A DNA stretch of 64,000 nt, taken from positions 496,001-560,000 of the forward strand of contig NZ_JAJAVH010000004.1 in assembly GCF_020511115.1 (NCBI RefSeq), written 5' to 3'. The notes beneath the pieces are model-generated. The model was not told the DNA's origin and searched no databases. It saw only the letters and a list, made by a program, of their open reading frames with translations. Within the stretch, counting starts at the first letter, position 1, and each line of letters starts with the position of its first letter. Both the position numbers and the translations under genes were made by a program. Of the stretch, positions 7,681-18,353 are shown piece after piece. This DNA comes from Luteimonas panaciterrae. GTDB taxonomy: Bacteria; Pseudomonadota; Gammaproteobacteria; Xanthomonadales; Xanthomonadaceae.

Positions 7681-8967
7681 TTACGGCTTACTGAGATCGA
7701 GAAAGATCTCGCGCGCCGCCACGCCGACATCCGGCTGATCGAAGAACATGCCCTGCACGCCCAGGCTATAGAGCTGCACGGCTTCACAAAGTGCCGACTG
7801 CGAAACACCGTTCGCCGTCTGCGTCAGGAAGCTCTCCTCTGCACGCAGGGTGTAGGGATGCACCAGCAATCCCGCCTTCAACGCGCGCGCCAGCATCGGA
7901 TGCACCGCGCCGGTGTTGCGCGTGGCCAGCTCTGCCTTGCCGTCACCGTTGGCGTCGACCTTGGGATCGAGCGTGGTGCGCGGCAGCAGATTGGATTTCC
8001 AGGGGCCGATGCCCGAGGCATAGTTCGCCTTCATCCAGTTCAGCACCGATTGGCTGACCAGCGCGCCATAGGTCGTGTCCGCGCTGATGCCGCCTTCGAT
8101 GCGCTGGTTCAGTTCGCCATAAATTCCCGCGAGGTCTTCGCCATGCGTGGCGTTGTAGACCATGTCGTAGGGCTTGGCCGAGTTGATGTCGTCATACAGC
8201 TGCACCAGCGGGAATGAAACACCCGCCGACGGCATGATGCGCTTCTTCAGCTCGAGCAGGTTCTCGACGTCGAAGCTCTGAATGAAGACGCGGCGCGAAT
8301 CGGTGAAGCCTTCGGCCACCAGCGTCTCGATCAGCTTCGTGCCGAGCGACACATGGATCGGCGTACCGTCGATGCGGCGCCCTTCCTTGGCGAAATAGGT
8401 CGGATGCTTGGTCTCGGGATAGATGCCGACCGGACGGCCATTGCGGCTCTCGCGCTTGGCCAGTTGCACCACCTCGGCGAAGGTCGGAATCTGGAAGCGG
8501 CCGTCGTAACGCGTGTTGCCCGGACGAATGGCGGGAATGCGTTCCTTGGCGCGCAGCGTCTTGATCTCGGCGAGGGTGAAGTCCTCGGTGAACCAGCCGG
8601 TCAGCTTGACGCCATCGACGGTCTTGGTGGTGCGGCGGTTGGCGAATTCCGGATGATCGGCGACGTCGGTGGTGCCGGAAATCTCGTTCTCGTGGCGCGC
8701 GACCAGCACGCCGTCCTTGGTCGCCACCAGATCAGGCTCGATGAAGTCGGCGCCCTGGCGGATCGCTAGGCGGTAGGACTCGAGCGTGTGTTCGGGGCGA
8801 TAGCCGCTGGCACCGCGATGACCGATCACGATCAGACCATGATGATCGTCGTCGTGATGGCGGGCGGGCTTGGCGGCCAAGGCGGACTCTTGTGCGAAGG
8901 CGGAGGCACCGACGGCGAGCAACGCCGTGGCGCACAGCATCGAGGTTAGCTTAGTGCGCAGACTCAT
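7681..8967 (-). CDS. glpQ: Periplasmic glycerophosphodiester phosphodiesterase
   Basis: This encodes 428 residues, longer than E. coli GlpQ. The enzyme hydrolyses glycerophosphodiesters to glycerol 3-phosphate and an alcohol. Residues 1-26 form a signal peptide ending ASAFA. The catalytic loop HRGASG is at 50-55, the metal-binding EPD at 77-79 and the second histidine HEN at 92-94, as in GDPD TIM-barrel enzymes. The conserved IPTFAEVVQLAK and YPETKHP blocks follow. An unusual HHDDDHH stretch lies between the signal peptide and the domain (residues 37-43) and could bind metal; that is inference. The Lhr gene ends 139 bases upstream on the same strand. Confidence 0.93.
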   Translation of the reverse strand: MSLRTKLTSMLCATALLAVGASAFAQESALAAKPARHHDDDHHGLIVIGHRGASGYRPEHTLESYRLAIRQGADFIEPDLVATKDGVLVARHENEISGTTDVADHPEFANRRTTKTVDGVKLTGWFTEDFTLAEIKTLRAKERIPAIRPGNTRYDGRFQIPTFAEVVQLAKRESRNGRPVGIYPETKHPTYFAKEGRRIDGTPIHVSLGTKLIETLVAEGFTDSRRVFIQSFDVENLLELKKRIMPSAGVSFPLVQLYDDINSAKPYDMVYNATHGEDLAGIYGELNQRIEGGISADTTYGALVSQSVLNWMKANYASGIGPWKSNLLPRTTLDPKVDANGDGKAELATRNTGAVHPMLARALKAGLLVHPYTLRAEESFLTQTANGVSQSALCEAVQLYSLGVQGMFFDQPDVGVAAREIFLDLSKP

Positions 8968-9106
8968 GGGTTTGAATCCTGTGTCGGGGGATCGGACGTG
9001 CCGACTCCCCTGCAGCCGGCCCGCGCACAGGGTCGGCGACTTGGATTGCGATCCGTTGACAGTCTGCGTCCGGACATCATCCGGCCACGATACGCAAGGC
9101 CGGCAG

Positions 9107-12100
9107 TCAGTGCACGGCGGCTGGAACCTGCCCTGCGAAGAACGCGGGGTCCGGCTCGCGCAGCAGTGCCTTGCGGGCCACGCGCTGCTCTTCCGGCGGC
9201 AGCGTGACGAGCCATTCGACCTGCCCCGCGTTCAAGGTCGCCAGCGGCAGGCCGTCGCGGTAGAGCACGCGCGAGCCGGTCAGGCGCGGCAGCTTGCTGC
9301 CGGGCAGCACGGTGCCGACCAGATTCAGGGGGTCGGCGGCGGACAGGCAGATCAAGGCGCCGTCGTGAGGGCGTTGACGCATCTGGCGCATCAGTCCGAT
9401 GGCCTCGGGCAGCGCGAACTGCTCGCCCGACAGGCCGGCGATGAAGCGGCCACCGCGGATTTCGCCGCGTGCCTCCAGCCGGTGATAGACACGCAACAAC
9501 TCGCGCCACGGCGGCAGCCAGTTCGCCTCGCGTTCCAGTAGCCGCCAGCACACCACGCCGTAGCGACGCAGCAGGACGCGGGCGACGTGCTCGATCGCCT
9601 CCGGATCGGATTTCCCGTTCGGCACCGGCGCCGGTGCGTTGCGCCGGATCAGCGCCCAGCGGCCTGCATCCTCGATACCGAACAGCGCCGCACGGCGCCG
9701 CCGATGAGGAGATCCCCCCGATCGCTTCGATGCGGGCACCAGCAGCGCGCGCAATCCTGCATAACTGTCGCAATGGACGCGGCCACGCGCCACCAGCTCC
9801 GCCAGCGCGTCCTCGAGTTCCGTGCGCAGCAGATGCGCGCCCGTCACCAGTTCGTCGAAGAACGAAGCGCCTTGCTCGCTCAGATAATCGGCAACGCGCT
9901 GCGCGCGCGAGGAAATGCCGTCGTCGCTACTTTGTTCCGGCGCCAGCCGTGTCCAAGCCACGGCATGCTTGCGCGGCAGCAGGACGATCGGCGTCGCCCG
10001 CACGGGCGTGCTGCCACGCGATCCGCTGCTGTCACCGGCACTCACGCGCAAGCGCGTCCACATCGTGCGGCCGGCGGTGCAGAGGTCGTCGAGCCAGGTG
10101 ATCGAATAATCGTTGACGCGCGCCGGCAGCAATTCCGCTTCCCACGCGGCCGCCGGTGCCTCGAAGCCTTCCAGCTGCGCGAGCACGCCCGCCAACGCCT
10201 CCGGCCCGCTGACGCGCGCACCGGGCGCCACGCGTTGCCAGTCGAAGAGGAAACGCATGAAGTCGCGCGGCTCCACCGGTTCGATCTCGCGGCGCAGGCG
10301 CTTGAGCGTGTAGCGATGGATGCGCGCGAGTAGATGTCGTTCGCACCATTCATCGACATCAGCCCCGGGCGTGAAGCGCCCTTGCATGACGTAACCTTCT
10401 CCCTGCAGACGCAGCAGGGCCATGTCCACATCCGAAGCAGGCAATGAAATCGCGGAGGCGAGCGTGGCCGCCGGCGTGGGGCCAAGACCGGTCAGACGCA
10501 GGCGCAGCAGTTCCACCGCAGCATCCTCACTTGTCCAGGGTTGCGCGGCGAACTCGGCCGGCGCTTCGATCGCCGGTTGCATCACGGCTTGCGGATGCAA
10601 GGCGTGCAATTGCGGCAAACGTTCCGCAGCGACCCACAACCCATCGCCAATGGAAAGCCGCGTCGCGCGATGGTCGCGCGCCAGCCGCTTGAGCCAGACG
10701 GACCAGTCGCCATTGCCCATCGCCTCGGCTTCCGTGACGAAACCAAGCCCCATCAGCGCTTCATGCATCTCGTCGGCGTCGCGCACCTGCGGCCAGGCTT
10801 CCTCGCGCACCGCCTCGATCGCGGTGAGGTCGAGCCTGCCGAGATCGTCGGCGCTCTGCGGATCGGCGTAGCGGCGCGTCTGCACGGCCTGGGTACGGCG
10901 TTCTTCCAGCGGCGCATCGTCGAGGAAGGCGTAGGGCCGCGCGTTCAAGGCCTCGGCGGCGAACGGCGACGGCGCGGTCAGATCGCGCGCCTCCACCCGC
11001 ACCTGGCCGGACTCCATCGCGCGCAGCAGGCGCAGCCAGCCGTCGATGTCCATCGCCTCATGCAGGCAGTCGTGCAAGGTTTGCGCGACCAACGGATGGT
11101 CCGGCACCTGGCGCTCGCCGACGATGTTCTCCAGACAGGCGACCTGATCGGGGAATACCGTTGCCAGCAGATCCTCCGACTTCATCCGTTGCAACTGCGG
11201 CGGCACCTTCTTGCCGCCGACGAAGCGCGGCAGCGCCAGCGCGGTGGTCGCGTTCCAGCGCCAGCGCACGCCGAACAGCGGCGCGTCGAGCAATGCCTGG
11301 ATCAGCACTTCCTGCGCCGAATTGGAATGCAGATAGCTCGCCACCTCGATCAGCGGAAAGCTGTGGCTGGTCGAGAGCGAGAGCACGATGGCATCCTCGG
11401 TCGCCGCCGCCTGCAGTTCGAAATTGAACTTGCGGCAGAAGCGCTTGCGCAGCGCCAAGCCCCAGGCGCGATTGACGCGGCTGCCGTAGGGTGTGTGGAT
11501 CACCAGCTGCGTGCCGCCGGATTCATCGAAGAAGCGTTCCAGGACGATGGTGTCCTGGCTCGGCATCGCGTTGAGCGATGCCAGCGCGGAACCGAGGTAA
11601 TCGATCAACTGTCGCGCGGCCTCCACCGGCAAGCCGACTTCGTCGACGCACCAGGCGAGCGCCGCCTCGACACCCTGCCCTTTGATCCGCTCGGCCACCG
11701 TTTCGCGCAATCGCGACACCGCGAACGACAGCTCGTCGGTGCGTCCTGGCGCCTCGCCCAGCCAGAACGGGATATTGGGCGGCGCGCCTTGCGCATCCTC
11801 CACGCGCACGCGTCCCGGCTCGACGCGCAGGATGCGATAGCTGGCGTTGCCGAGCTGGAAAATGTCGCCGGTCAGGCTTTCGACCGCGAAATCCTCGTTC
11901 ACCGTGCCGATGTTCTGCGCCTGCGGCTCCAGGACCACGCTGTAATCGGCGGTGTCGGGAATGGTGCCGCCCGACATCAGCGCGGTCATGCGGCCGCCCT
12001 TGCGGCCACGCAACTTGCGATTGACCGCATCGCGATGCAGATAGCCGGCGCGCGGGCCACGCCGCGTGGTGAACCCTTCGGCCAGCATGCGCACGATGGC

Positions 12101-13489
12101 GTCGTAATCCTTGCGCGACAGCTCGGCGTAGGGCCAGGCGCGACGGAACCAGTCGTAGAGCGCGTCCTCGTCCCATTCGCGGCTCGCCACTTCGGCGACG
12201 ATCTGCTGCGCCAGCACGTCCAGCGGTGCCTGCGGCATGATCAGGGCATCGAGTTCGCTGCGGCGCACGCCATCGAGCAGCGCGGCGCATTCGACGAGCT
12301 CATCGCGCGTCTGCGGGAATAGCCGACCCTTCGGCACGCCGCCGACATGGTGTCCGGAGCGGCCGACGCGTTGCAGGAACGCAGCGATCGAGCGCGGCGA
12401 TCCGAGCTGGCAAACCAGGTCGACGTCACCGATGTCGATACCGAGTTCGAGCGAAGCCGTCGCCACCAGCACACGCAATTCGCCGCGTTTCAGGCGTTGT
12501 TCGGCATCCAGCCGCAGTTCCTTGGCGAGACTGCCGTGATGCGCGGCAACGGCCTCCTTGCCGAGTATCTCGCCCAGATGTCGCGCCGCGCGTTCGGCCA
12601 TGCGACGCGTGTTGACGAACACCAGCGTGGTGCGATGCTGCGTGACCAATTCGGCGACGCGCGCGTAGACCTGCTCCCACTGATCGTTCGACATCACCGC
12701 GCTCAGCGGCGTCGGTGGCAGTTCCAGCGCGAGATCGCGCTGCTTCACGTAGCCGATGTCGACGATCTCGCAATCCGGCACGCCATCCTTCGACACCCCG
12801 GCCGCACCAACCAGGAAACGCGCCACTTCCTCGATCGGCTTCTGCGTCGCCGACAGGCCGACACGCGTGATTCGATCGCCGCACAAGGCTTCCAGGCGCT
12901 CCAGCGACAGCGCGAGATGGCTGCCACGCTTGCTGCCGGCCACGGCGTGGATTTCGTCGACGATCACCGTGCGCACGGTGGCCAGCATCGCCCGCCCGGA
13001 TTCGGAACCGAGCAGGACGTATAGCGATTCCGGCGTGGTGACGAGGATGTGCGGCGGCTTGCGTCGCGTCAGCGCGCGCTCGGCCTGCGGCGTGTCGCCG
13101 GTGCGCACGGCGGTGCGGATCTCGATGTCCGGCAGGCCCATGCGCTCGAGTTCGGAGCGGATACCTGCCAGCGGCGCCTCGAGATTGATACGGATGTCGT
13201 TGGAGAGCGCCTTCAGCGGCGAAACGTAGACCACCACGGTCTGGTCGGGCAGACCCGACGTTGATTGCCCCAGCAGATCGTGCGTGCCCTGCTCCAGGCC
13301 CTGCCGCACCAGGCCGTCGATCGCGGTCATGAAGGCGGTGAGCGTCTTGCCCGAACCCGTTGGCGCCGCCACCAGCGTGTTGCGCCCGCTGCGGATCGCC
13401 GGCCACGCCGCGATCTGCGCCTGCGTCGGCGCCGGGAACGCGCTGCGGAACCAGTTGGCGACGGCGGGATGGAACGCTGTCAGCGGCAT
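9107..13489 (-). CDS. lhr: Large ATP-dependent helicase Lhr
   Basis: This encodes 1460 residues, the full size of the long bacterial Lhr helicases (about 1500 residues). These translocate 3' to 5' on single-stranded DNA and unwind RNA-DNA hybrids, and are linked to DNA repair. Walker A APTGSGKT is at 42-49 and the DEIH box at 178-181, followed by GLSATQ (motif III). The helicase C domain has [15 protein letters not shown] and QRVGRSGHH. The remaining two thirds match the Lhr core, winged-helix and C-terminal extension. I chose the ATG at 13489 ([10 protein letters not shown]); the frame is open to 13558 but that part has no helicase similarity. It is divergent from the sirtuin gene. Confidence 0.93.
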   Translation of the reverse strand: MPLTAFHPAVANWFRSAFPAPTQAQIAAWPAIRSGRNTLVAAPTGSGKTLTAFMTAIDGLVRQGLEQGTHDLLGQSTSGLPDQTVVVYVSPLKALSNDIRINLEAPLAGIRSELERMGLPDIEIRTAVRTGDTPQAERALTRRKPPHILVTTPESLYVLLGSESGRAMLATVRTVIVDEIHAVAGSKRGSHLALSLERLEALCGDRITRVGLSATQKPIEEVARFLVGAAGVSKDGVPDCEIVDIGYVKQRDLALELPPTPLSAVMSNDQWEQVYARVAELVTQHRTTLVFVNTRRMAERAARHLGEILGKEAVAAHHGSLAKELRLDAEQRLKRGELRVLVATASLELGIDIGDVDLVCQLGSPRSIAAFLQRVGRSGHHVGGVPKGRLFPQTRDELVECAALLDGVRRSELDALIMPQAPLDVLAQQIVAEVASREWDEDALYDWFRRAWPYAELSRKDYDAIVRMLAEGFTTRRGPRAGYLHRDAVNRKLRGRKGGRMTALMSGGTIPDTADYSVVLEPQAQNIGTVNEDFAVESLTGDIFQLGNASYRILRVEPGRVRVEDAQGAPPNIPFWLGEAPGRTDELSFAVSRLRETVAERIKGQGVEAALAWCVDEVGLPVEAARQLIDYLGSALASLNAMPSQDTIVLERFFDESGGTQLVIHTPYGSRVNRAWGLALRKRFCRKFNFELQAAATEDAIVLSLSTSHSFPLIEVASYLHSNSAQEVLIQALLDAPLFGVRWRWNATTALALPRFVGGKKVPPQLQRMKSEDLLATVFPDQVACLENIVGERQVPDHPLVAQTLHDCLHEAMDIDGWLRLLRAMESGQVRVEARDLTAPSPFAAEALNARPYAFLDDAPLEERRTQAVQTRRYADPQSADDLGRLDLTAIEAVREEAWPQVRDADEMHEALMGLGFVTEAEAMGNGDWSVWLKRLARDHRATRLSIGDGLWVAAERLPQLHALHPQAVMQPAIEAPAEFAAQPWTSEDAAVELLRLRLTGLGPTPAATLASAISLPASDVDMALLRLQGEGYVMQGRFTPGADVDEWCERHLLARIHRYTLKRLRREIEPVEPRDFMRFLFDWQRVAPGARVSGPEALAGVLAQLEGFEAPAAAWEAELLPARVNDYSITWLDDLCTAGRTMWTRLRVSAGDSSGSRGSTPVRATPIVLLPRKHAVAWTRLAPEQSSDDGISSRAQRVADYLSEQGASFFDELVTGAHLLRTELEDALAELVARGRVHCDSYAGLRALLVPASKRSGGSPHRRRRAALFGIEDAGRWALIRRNAPAPVPNGKSDPEAIEHVARVLLRRYGVVCWRLLEREANWLPPWRELLRVYHRLEARGEIRGGRFIAGLSGEQFALPEAIGLMRQMRQRPHDGALICLSAADPLNLVGTVLPGSKLPRLTGSRVLYRDGLPLATLNAGQVEWLVTLPPEEQRVARKALLREPDPAFFAGQVPAAVH

Positions 13490-13700
13490 CGGAGGATTAT
13501 CGCCCCGGGAAAGGGAAAGGCATGAACGAAAGATCGGAGCGGGGCCTCTGGAATTCAACGTAGGCAGAATTCAAACCCGCGACACCCGATCAGACAGGCG
13601 GACCCTAGCCGCAAGCCGTCTCAACCACTGAGACCGCTCTTGCAAATGCCCGCCGTCGCCCAAAACACGAGCTCACCATGGAAAACGCTAGGATGCGGCG
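13490..13700. other. Divergent intergenic region between lhr and the sirtuin gene
   Basis: These 211 bases lie between two divergent genes and must carry both promoters. The short repeat GGAATTCAA / GCAGAATTCAAA occurs near 13552-13575. I see no convincing -35/-10 pair, RNA gene or conserved small ORF. Confidence 0.4.
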
Positions 13701-14564
13701 ATGAACGCCTCTTTCGCTGAACCGGCCGATGTCGGAGGGCCAGATGTCGAATCCGCCAGCGTGAATCGGCTGCGCGACTGGCTGGCCCCCTTCCGTCGCG
13801 TCTTCGTCCTCACCGGCGCCGGCTGCAGCACCGATTCCGGCATCCCCGACTACCGCGACGCCGACGGCGCGTGGAAGCGCAAGCCGCCGGTCACCTATCA
13901 GTCCTTCACCGGCGATCCGGCCGTGTACCAGCGCTACTGGGCCCGCAGCGCCATCGGCTGGCCACGCTTCGTGCAGGCCGCGCCGAATCGCGCGCATTTC
14001 GCCTTCGCGGCCTGGGAATCGACGGGCACGCAGTCGTTGCTGGTCACGCAGAACGTCGACGGGCTGCACCAGCGCGCCGGCAGCCGCGCCGTGGTCGATC
14101 TGCACGGTTCGCTCGACGCGGTCGTCTGCCTGGACTGCGGCCTGCGCGAAGCGCGCAGCACCGTGCAGGAAACGATCGCCGCCGCCAACGCCGACTGGGA
14201 AGCCGCGCACGCCGCCACCGCACCCGACGGCGATGCGGACATCGACGACGACGCCGTCGCGCGTTTCGTTCCGCCGCGCTGTCCCGCTTGTGCGGGTCCG
14301 CTGAAGCCGGATGTCGTGTTCTTCGGCGAGAACGTGCCCCGCGCGCGCTACGAGCAGGCGCGCGACGCGTTGCAGGCCTCCGACGCCATGCTCGTCGCGG
14401 GTTCGTCGCTGATGGTGTACTCCGGTTTCCGCTTCGCGCGCATGGCGCACGAGGCCGGACTACCGATCGCGATCCTCAACCGCGGACGCACGCGCGCCGA
14501 CGATCTCGCCGCGCTCAAGCTCGACACCGACGTCGGGACGACGCTGCACGCTGCATTCGCCTGA
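13701..14564 (+). CDS. NAD-dependent protein deacetylase, sirtuin family
   Basis: This encodes 287 residues. Sirtuins remove acyl groups from lysine side chains using NAD. The NAD-binding motif GAGCSTDSGIPDYR is at residues 39-52, TQNVDGLH at 116-123, and the catalytic histidine is H135 in LHGS. A zinc ribbon is complete, with cysteines at 143, 146, 194 and 197 (CLDC and CPAC). FFGENVP and AGSSLMVYS complete the Rossmann site. The insertion between the two cysteine pairs is long (about 48 residues) and acidic. The overall pattern resembles class II (SIRT4-like) proteobacterial members rather than CobB. The acyl specificity cannot be read from the sequence. Confidence 0.93.
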   Translation: MNASFAEPADVGGPDVESASVNRLRDWLAPFRRVFVLTGAGCSTDSGIPDYRDADGAWKRKPPVTYQSFTGDPAVYQRYWARSAIGWPRFVQAAPNRAHFAFAAWESTGTQSLLVTQNVDGLHQRAGSRAVVDLHGSLDAVVCLDCGLREARSTVQETIAAANADWEAAHAATAPDGDADIDDDAVARFVPPRCPACAGPLKPDVVFFGENVPRARYEQARDALQASDAMLVAGSSLMVYSGFRFARMAHEAGLPIAILNRGRTRADDLAALKLDTDVGTTLHAAFA

Positions 14565-14651
14565 GATCGGTGCGGTCGGGGTTTCGCTTCGCGGGTTCGC
14601 CACGGAGACGTCAGCGGCTATGATCGCCGCACCTCCAGGGAGACCCCAACG

Positions 14652-16100
14652 ATGAGCGCACCGCCCTCACTGATGGCACGGCTGATCCGGCCCAAGAGCA
14701 TCGCGCAACTGCAGGCCGAACTCGGGCAGCGTCGCGATTTCCGTCGCGTACTCGGCGTCTGGCAGCTCACCGCGATCGGGCTCGGCGGCATCATCGGCGT
14801 CGGCGTGTTCGTACTCGCCGGCCAGCAGGCCGCCGCGAATGCCGGGCCCGCGGTCGCACTCGCCTTCATCATCGCCGGCATCGCCAGCGCCGCGGCTGCG
14901 CTGTGCTACGCCGAATTCGCCGGCATGATTCCGGTCACCGGCAGCGCCTACACCTACGGCTACGCGGTGCTCGGCGAGCTGCCTGCATGGCTGATCGGTT
15001 GGGACCTGTTGCTCGAATACGCGATGGTCGTGGCCGTGGTGGCCAGCGGCTGGTCGGGCTATGCGCAAGATCTGCTGCATCGCATCGGCATCGACTTGCC
15101 GGTCTGGGCGCAGGGCGCGCGTGGCAGTGGCGAAGGCCATGTCTTCAACCTCGTCGCCGCCGTCGTGTCGCTGCTGGTCGCCGTGCTGCTCACCGTGCGC
15201 ACCGAATGGGGCGCGCGCTTCAACACACTGATCGTGGCGATCAAGGTGCTGGGCGTGGTGCTGGTGATCGGTGTCGGCGTGTTCTACATCGATCCGGCCA
15301 ACTGGACGCCATTCATCCCCGAACGCACGGTCGACGCGAACGGCGCCTCGCATTTCGGCTTCAACGGCGTCGTCACCGCCGCCGCGGTGGTGTTCTTCGC
15401 CGTGTTCGGCTACGACACGCTGACCACGGCGGCCGAGGAAGCCAAGAACCCGCAACGCGACCTGCCGCGCGCGGTGATGCTGTCGCTCGGCATCTCGATG
15501 GCGCTGTATCTCACCATCTCGCTGGTGCTCACCGGCGTCGCCCACTATTCCACGCTCGGCAACAGCGCGCCGGTCGCCAATGCCTTCCGCGATCTCGGAC
15601 TGGACTGGGTCGCTACGTTGATCTCGCTGATCGCCGTCACCGGCATCATCAGCGTCGTGTTCGCCTTCATGCTGGCGGCCGCGCGCATCTGGTACGCGCT
15701 CTCGCGCGATGGCCTGCTGCCGATGTGGTTCGCGAAATCGCATCCGCGCTACGGCACGCCCTATCGCCCGACGCTGCTGCTCGGCGTGATCACCGCGCTC
15801 GCCGCGGGGTTCTTCCCCATCGGCGAACTGGCGGAACTGGTCAATGTCGGCGTGCTCGCCGCCTTCATCGTCATCTGTGCCTCGATCCTGGTGTTGCGCA
15901 AGCGCCAGCCGTCGCTGCCGCGCAGCTTCCGCACGCCGTGGGTGCCGTTCGTGCCGCTGATCGGGATCGCCTTCTCGATCTGGCTGATCTCGGGCTTGCC
16001 GTGGATCACCTACGAGCGCTTCCTGATCTGGATGGCGCTCGGCCTGGTGGTGTACTTCGGTTACGGCATCCGCAACAGCCGGTTGGCGCAAACGCCCTGA
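14652..16100 (+). CDS. APC-superfamily amino acid permease
   Basis: This encodes 482 residues with about twelve to thirteen hydrophobic helices, typical of the cationic amino acid transporter branch of the APC superfamily. The first helix carries IGLGGIIGVGVFVLAG, the unwound substrate and ion-binding glycine segment of the fold. FAVFGYDTLTTAAEEAKNPQRDLPRAV is the diagnostic helix-six and loop block. The N-terminal LMARLIRPKSIAQLQAE is a usual cytoplasmic lead. The ATG at 14652 follows a good CCAGGGAGACC site. Probable function is proton-coupled amino acid uptake; the substrate is not determined. It lies 87 bases after the sirtuin gene and may share its transcript. Confidence 0.9.
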   Translation: MSAPPSLMARLIRPKSIAQLQAELGQRRDFRRVLGVWQLTAIGLGGIIGVGVFVLAGQQAAANAGPAVALAFIIAGIASAAAALCYAEFAGMIPVTGSAYTYGYAVLGELPAWLIGWDLLLEYAMVVAVVASGWSGYAQDLLHRIGIDLPVWAQGARGSGEGHVFNLVAAVVSLLVAVLLTVRTEWGARFNTLIVAIKVLGVVLVIGVGVFYIDPANWTPFIPERTVDANGASHFGFNGVVTAAAVVFFAVFGYDTLTTAAEEAKNPQRDLPRAVMLSLGISMALYLTISLVLTGVAHYSTLGNSAPVANAFRDLGLDWVATLISLIAVTGIISVVFAFMLAAARIWYALSRDGLLPMWFAKSHPRYGTPYRPTLLLGVITALAAGFFPIGELAELVNVGVLAAFIVICASILVLRKRQPSLPRSFRTPWVPFVPLIGIAFSIWLISGLPWITYERFLIWMALGLVVYFGYGIRNSRLAQTP

Positions 16101-16199
16101 TTTGGTAACGATCCGAGCGGTGCGACCGCCGGAGAAATGCGCAACCTGGATCAATCGGAACCGCCCAGCATTCGTACCGCGGTATCGACGGAGTCCGGA

Positions 16200-17060
16200 A
16201 TGAATCGCCCGAACACGCAACGCAGCTACGCCACCCGCATCGAGCGGGTGGTCGCGCACATGGCCGATCGTCTCGACCAGCCGCTGACGCTGGAACAGCT
16301 GGCGACTGTCGGCCATTTCTCGCCCTACCACTTCCACCGCATCTATCGCGGCCTGATGGGCGAAACGGTAGCCGACACGCAGCGGCGGATGCGTCTGCAT
16401 CGGGCGGCGGTCGAACTGGTGCGCGGCACGCGAACGCTCGAAGCCATCGCGCATCGCTGTGGCTATGGCAGCAGCGCCGCCTTCAATCGCGCGTTCGCCC
16501 AGAGCTATGGCCTGCCTCCGGGGGAATTCCGTCGCCGCCAGGACGCGAGCATTCCCGCTCCGCCCTGCCCCGATCGAACCCTTGATGAGGACACGACCAT
16601 GTACGAAGTGAAAATCACGCAACTGCCGTCCGTCAGCGTCGCCGCACTGCGGCATCACGGCGCCTATCACGACATCGGCAGGACGTTCGAAAGACTCGGC
16701 GCCTGGGCGGCAGGACGCGGACTGAGCCAGTCCCGCTCCTTCGGCATCTACTACGACGATCCGGAGAGCAAGTCCGAGAACGAGTTGCTGTCAGACGCCT
16801 GCGTGGAAGCACCGAGTGATCTCGCACTGGAGGCTCCGATCCGACGCGCCACGATCGAAGGTGGCCGCTACGCAGTTTTGGTCCACGTCGGCCCCTACGC
16901 CGAACTCGAACGCCCCTATCGCTGGCTGTTCGGCGAATGGCTGCCGTCCAGCGGCGAGGAAGCCTCCGACGCGCCGGTGATCGAGGAATACCTCAACGAC
17001 GCGCGCATGCTTCCGCCGACCGAATGGCGCACGGCGATCTGCGTGCCGCTACGTGGATGA
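16200..17060 (+). CDS. AraC-family regulator with GyrI-like effector domain
   Basis: This encodes 286 residues from the ATG at 16200, which has a GGAG six bases upstream; another ATG at 16137 is in frame but its GGAG is too close. Residues about 10-110 form the AraC double helix-turn-helix (LTLEQLATVGHFSPYHFHRIYR, then AHRCGYGSSAAFNRAFAQSYG). A short linker leads to a GyrI-like ligand-binding domain (YEVKITQLPSVSVAALRHHG onward), which in Rob, SbmC and BmrR relatives binds cationic or aromatic small molecules. This arrangement is typical of multidrug or toxin-sensing activators. The target genes are not evident; the flanking gene is convergent. Confidence 0.9.
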   Translation: MNRPNTQRSYATRIERVVAHMADRLDQPLTLEQLATVGHFSPYHFHRIYRGLMGETVADTQRRMRLHRAAVELVRGTRTLEAIAHRCGYGSSAAFNRAFAQSYGLPPGEFRRRQDASIPAPPCPDRTLDEDTTMYEVKITQLPSVSVAALRHHGAYHDIGRTFERLGAWAAGRGLSQSRSFGIYYDDPESKSENELLSDACVEAPSDLALEAPIRRATIEGGRYAVLVHVGPYAELERPYRWLFGEWLPSSGEEASDAPVIEEYLNDARMLPPTEWRTAICVPLRG

Positions 17061-17094
17061 CGACGCGGCTCGTCCCGTTCACGCGGGACGAGCA

Positions 17095-18231
17095 CTATCT
17101 CGGCGCCACGTATCCACCGGGCACGCCACCCGGTGACAGCACCAGTTGCCAGAGCTGGATGCGCCGGGCGCGGAAGCTCGCCATCGAGGCGGCGAGATAG
17201 AAACGCCACATGCGGCGGAAACGCTCGTTGTAGCGCGCTGGCAGGCGATCCCAGGCCGCCTCGATGTTGGTGCGCCAGGCCTGCAGCGTGAGGTCGTAAT
17301 CGGCACCGAAGTTGTGCCAGTCCTCGATGATGAACAGGCCTTCGGTCGTCTCGGCGATCTGCCGCGCCGATGGCAGCATCGAATTGGCGAAAATATATTT
17401 GGTGATCCACGGATCGCTGTGGTTCACCGACTTGTTGCCGCCGATGGTGTGCAGCAGGAACAGCCCGTCTCCGGCCAGGCAGCGCCGTGCCATTTCGAAG
17501 TAGGTGCGGTAGTTGCGCACGCCGACGTGTTCGAACATGCCGACGGAGAAAATGCGATCGAAGCGCTCATCGAGTTCGCGGTAGTCCTGCACGCGAATTT
17601 CGATGGGCAGACCGGTGCACAGTTCCTGCGCGAACTCCGCCTGCTCGTGCGAAACCGTGATGCCGACGCCGTTCACGCCATAACGCTCGGCGGCGAACTT
17701 CAGCGCCTCGCCCCAGCCGCAGCCGATGTCGAGCACGCGCATGCCAGGACGCAGGCCGAGCTTGCGGCAGATCAGGTCGAGCTTGGCCTCCTGCGCCGCG
17801 TCCAGCGACGCCGCGACGGTGCCGTCGTGCGCATGCCAATAACCGCAGCTGTACACCAGCCGCTTGCCCAGCATGGCCGAGTAGAGATCGTTGCCGAGAT
17901 CGTAATGCCGCTCGCCGACGTCGAAGGCATGGCGGCCGGCCTGCATGTTGAACAGCCGCGCGCGGATCGCCAGCAGTATGTCGCCGATGCCGTGCACGCG
18001 TTCATCGACGTGGGCTTCGAGCAGATGGAACAGGAAATCGTCGAGGGACTCCGCGTCCCACCAGCCGTCCATGTAACTCTCGCCCAGGGCCAGCGATCCG
18101 CCGGCCATCAGCCGTGCCGGCAAACGCGAATCGTGGGGGCGCAGGTCCCAGGGGCGGTTGCCGCCCACTCGAACTTCAGCTTCGGCAAGCAGGGATTGGA
18201 TGCGGTCTTGGAAAGGATGCGTCGCGGACAT
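17095..18231 (-). CDS. cfa: Cyclopropane-fatty-acyl-phospholipid synthase family methyltransferase
   Basis: This encodes 378 residues, close to the 382 of E. coli Cfa. The enzyme transfers a methylene from S-adenosylmethionine to the double bond of unsaturated phospholipid acyl chains. The N-terminal lipid-binding region is followed by GERHYDLGNDLYSAML, the catalytic-cysteine motif YSCGYW, the SAM motif RVLDIGCGWGEALKFAA, GITVSHEQAEFAQ, and MFEHVGVRNYRTYFE. I chose the ATG at 18231 (MSATHPF); the upstream frame lacks family similarity, and no strong ribosome-binding site is visible at either. The chain ends LVLSPGGVPGGYVAPR. It is convergent with the AraC/GyrI gene. Confidence 0.92.
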   Translation of the reverse strand: MSATHPFQDRIQSLLAEAEVRVGGNRPWDLRPHDSRLPARLMAGGSLALGESYMDGWWDAESLDDFLFHLLEAHVDERVHGIGDILLAIRARLFNMQAGRHAFDVGERHYDLGNDLYSAMLGKRLVYSCGYWHAHDGTVAASLDAAQEAKLDLICRKLGLRPGMRVLDIGCGWGEALKFAAERYGVNGVGITVSHEQAEFAQELCTGLPIEIRVQDYRELDERFDRIFSVGMFEHVGVRNYRTYFEMARRCLAGDGLFLLHTIGGNKSVNHSDPWITKYIFANSMLPSARQIAETTEGLFIIEDWHNFGADYDLTLQAWRTNIEAAWDRLPARYNERFRRMWRFYLAASMASFRARRIQLWQLVLSPGGVPGGYVAPR

Positions 18232-18353
18232 GGGGGGATCGTCGACACGAACAGGGCAATTCCAGATTACTCCAGCCGCCGTTCCTTCATCGTCATGCAA
18301 GCTTGCAACACAGCGTCGCCCGACCGATCAGGAGGATCGATCGGGGCAACCGA

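Noticed and set aside
10541..12322. Long open frame of 593 codons antisense to lhr
   Set aside because: It lies wholly inside the helicase coding region and has arginine, glutamine and histidine-rich sequence without motifs, as expected from the high-GC opposite strand.
13490..13558. Longer start for lhr at 13558
   Set aside because: The extra residues have no helicase similarity and the internal ATG at 13489 starts exactly at the conserved N-terminus.
14667..16670. Long open frame of 667 codons antisense to the permease and AraC genes
   Set aside because: It crosses two genes of clear identity on the other strand, and its composition is artefactual with no domain.
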